A stretch of DNA of 5,927 bases from positions 1 to 5,927 of the forward strand of contig CAAGGY010000017.1 of the NCBI GenBank assembly GCA_900769525.1, given 5' to 3'. Under the pieces are notes generated by a model. That model saw only the letters and a program-made list of their open reading frames with translations. It did no database searches and had not been told where the DNA came from. This document shows, in pieces, positions 5,911 through 5,927 of the stretch (its first letter is position 1; every line of letters begins with the position of its first letter). Origin of the DNA: an uncultured Alistipes sp. (lineage in GTDB: Bacteria; Bacteroidota; Bacteroidia; Bacteroidales; Rikenellaceae). The position numbers and the translations under genes are program-made.

Positions 5911-5927
5911 AGATCGGAAGAGCGTCG
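5911..5927. other. Illumina adapter remnant at the contig end (not genomic)
   Basis: The last 17 bases, AGATCGGAAGAGCGTCG, are identical to the start of the Illumina TruSeq read-through adapter. The match runs exactly to the window end. Translated in the glucosaminidase frame it gives EDRKSV, using GAA (across the junction) and CGG, codons not seen elsewhere in that gene. The first A at 5911 could be genomic, so the junction is certain only to a base or two. Confidence 0.94.

Noticed and set aside
1..5927. Mobile element, CRISPR array, tRNA or rRNA, defence or toxin-antitoxin cassette
   Set aside because: I found no transposase or integrase motifs, no regularly spaced repeat arrays, no RNA gene signatures and no unexplained genes in tandem; the window is densely filled by known core families.

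Overview
The window looks like chromosomal DNA of a member of the Bacteroidales (phylum Bacteroidota). Every clear promoter has the phylum-specific form, a TTG/TTTG at -33, a 20-base spacer and a TAnnTTTG box at -7. Start codons are preceded by A/T-rich leaders without Shine-Dalgarno sequences. The proteins also read as Bacteroidales versions of their families. Glutamate is encoded almost only by GAG. The genus cannot be fixed from the sequence. The right end carries 17 bases identical to an Illumina adapter, so this is the edge of a short-read assembly, probably metagenomic.

Left part, minus strand: an OPT-family transporter gene (start at 1457, running off the left edge), a 213-base intergenic region, and thiL (1671-2702). 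The intergenic region holds the transporter promoter, a perfect 15-base palindrome centred on its -33 element, a 9-base direct repeat spaced 20 bases apart just upstream, and a probable thiL terminator.

Centre: thiL and adk are divergent, and their two promoters overlap back to back within 48 bases. adk (2817-3389) ends in a strong hairpin with a poor U tract. It is followed by a two-gene unit, a TPM-domain/zinc-ribbon/glycine-tail membrane protein (3477-4382) and lemA (4414-4998), closed by a strong intrinsic terminator at 5020-5049.

Right part: a new promoter starts one base after that terminator's T tract and drives a secreted peptidoglycan glucosaminidase gene (GH73 type with the start of a LysM-like repeat). 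The gene is cut by the contig end.

The genes are mostly core functions: peptide or metallophore-type transport, thiamine diphosphate synthesis, adenine nucleotide balance, an envelope pair of unclear role, and cell-wall remodelling. I see no mobile element, CRISPR array, RNA gene or defence cassette. I do not see a convincing new multi-gene system. The most interesting material is regulatory (1498-1561 and 2725-2772), plus the domain layout of the TPM protein.
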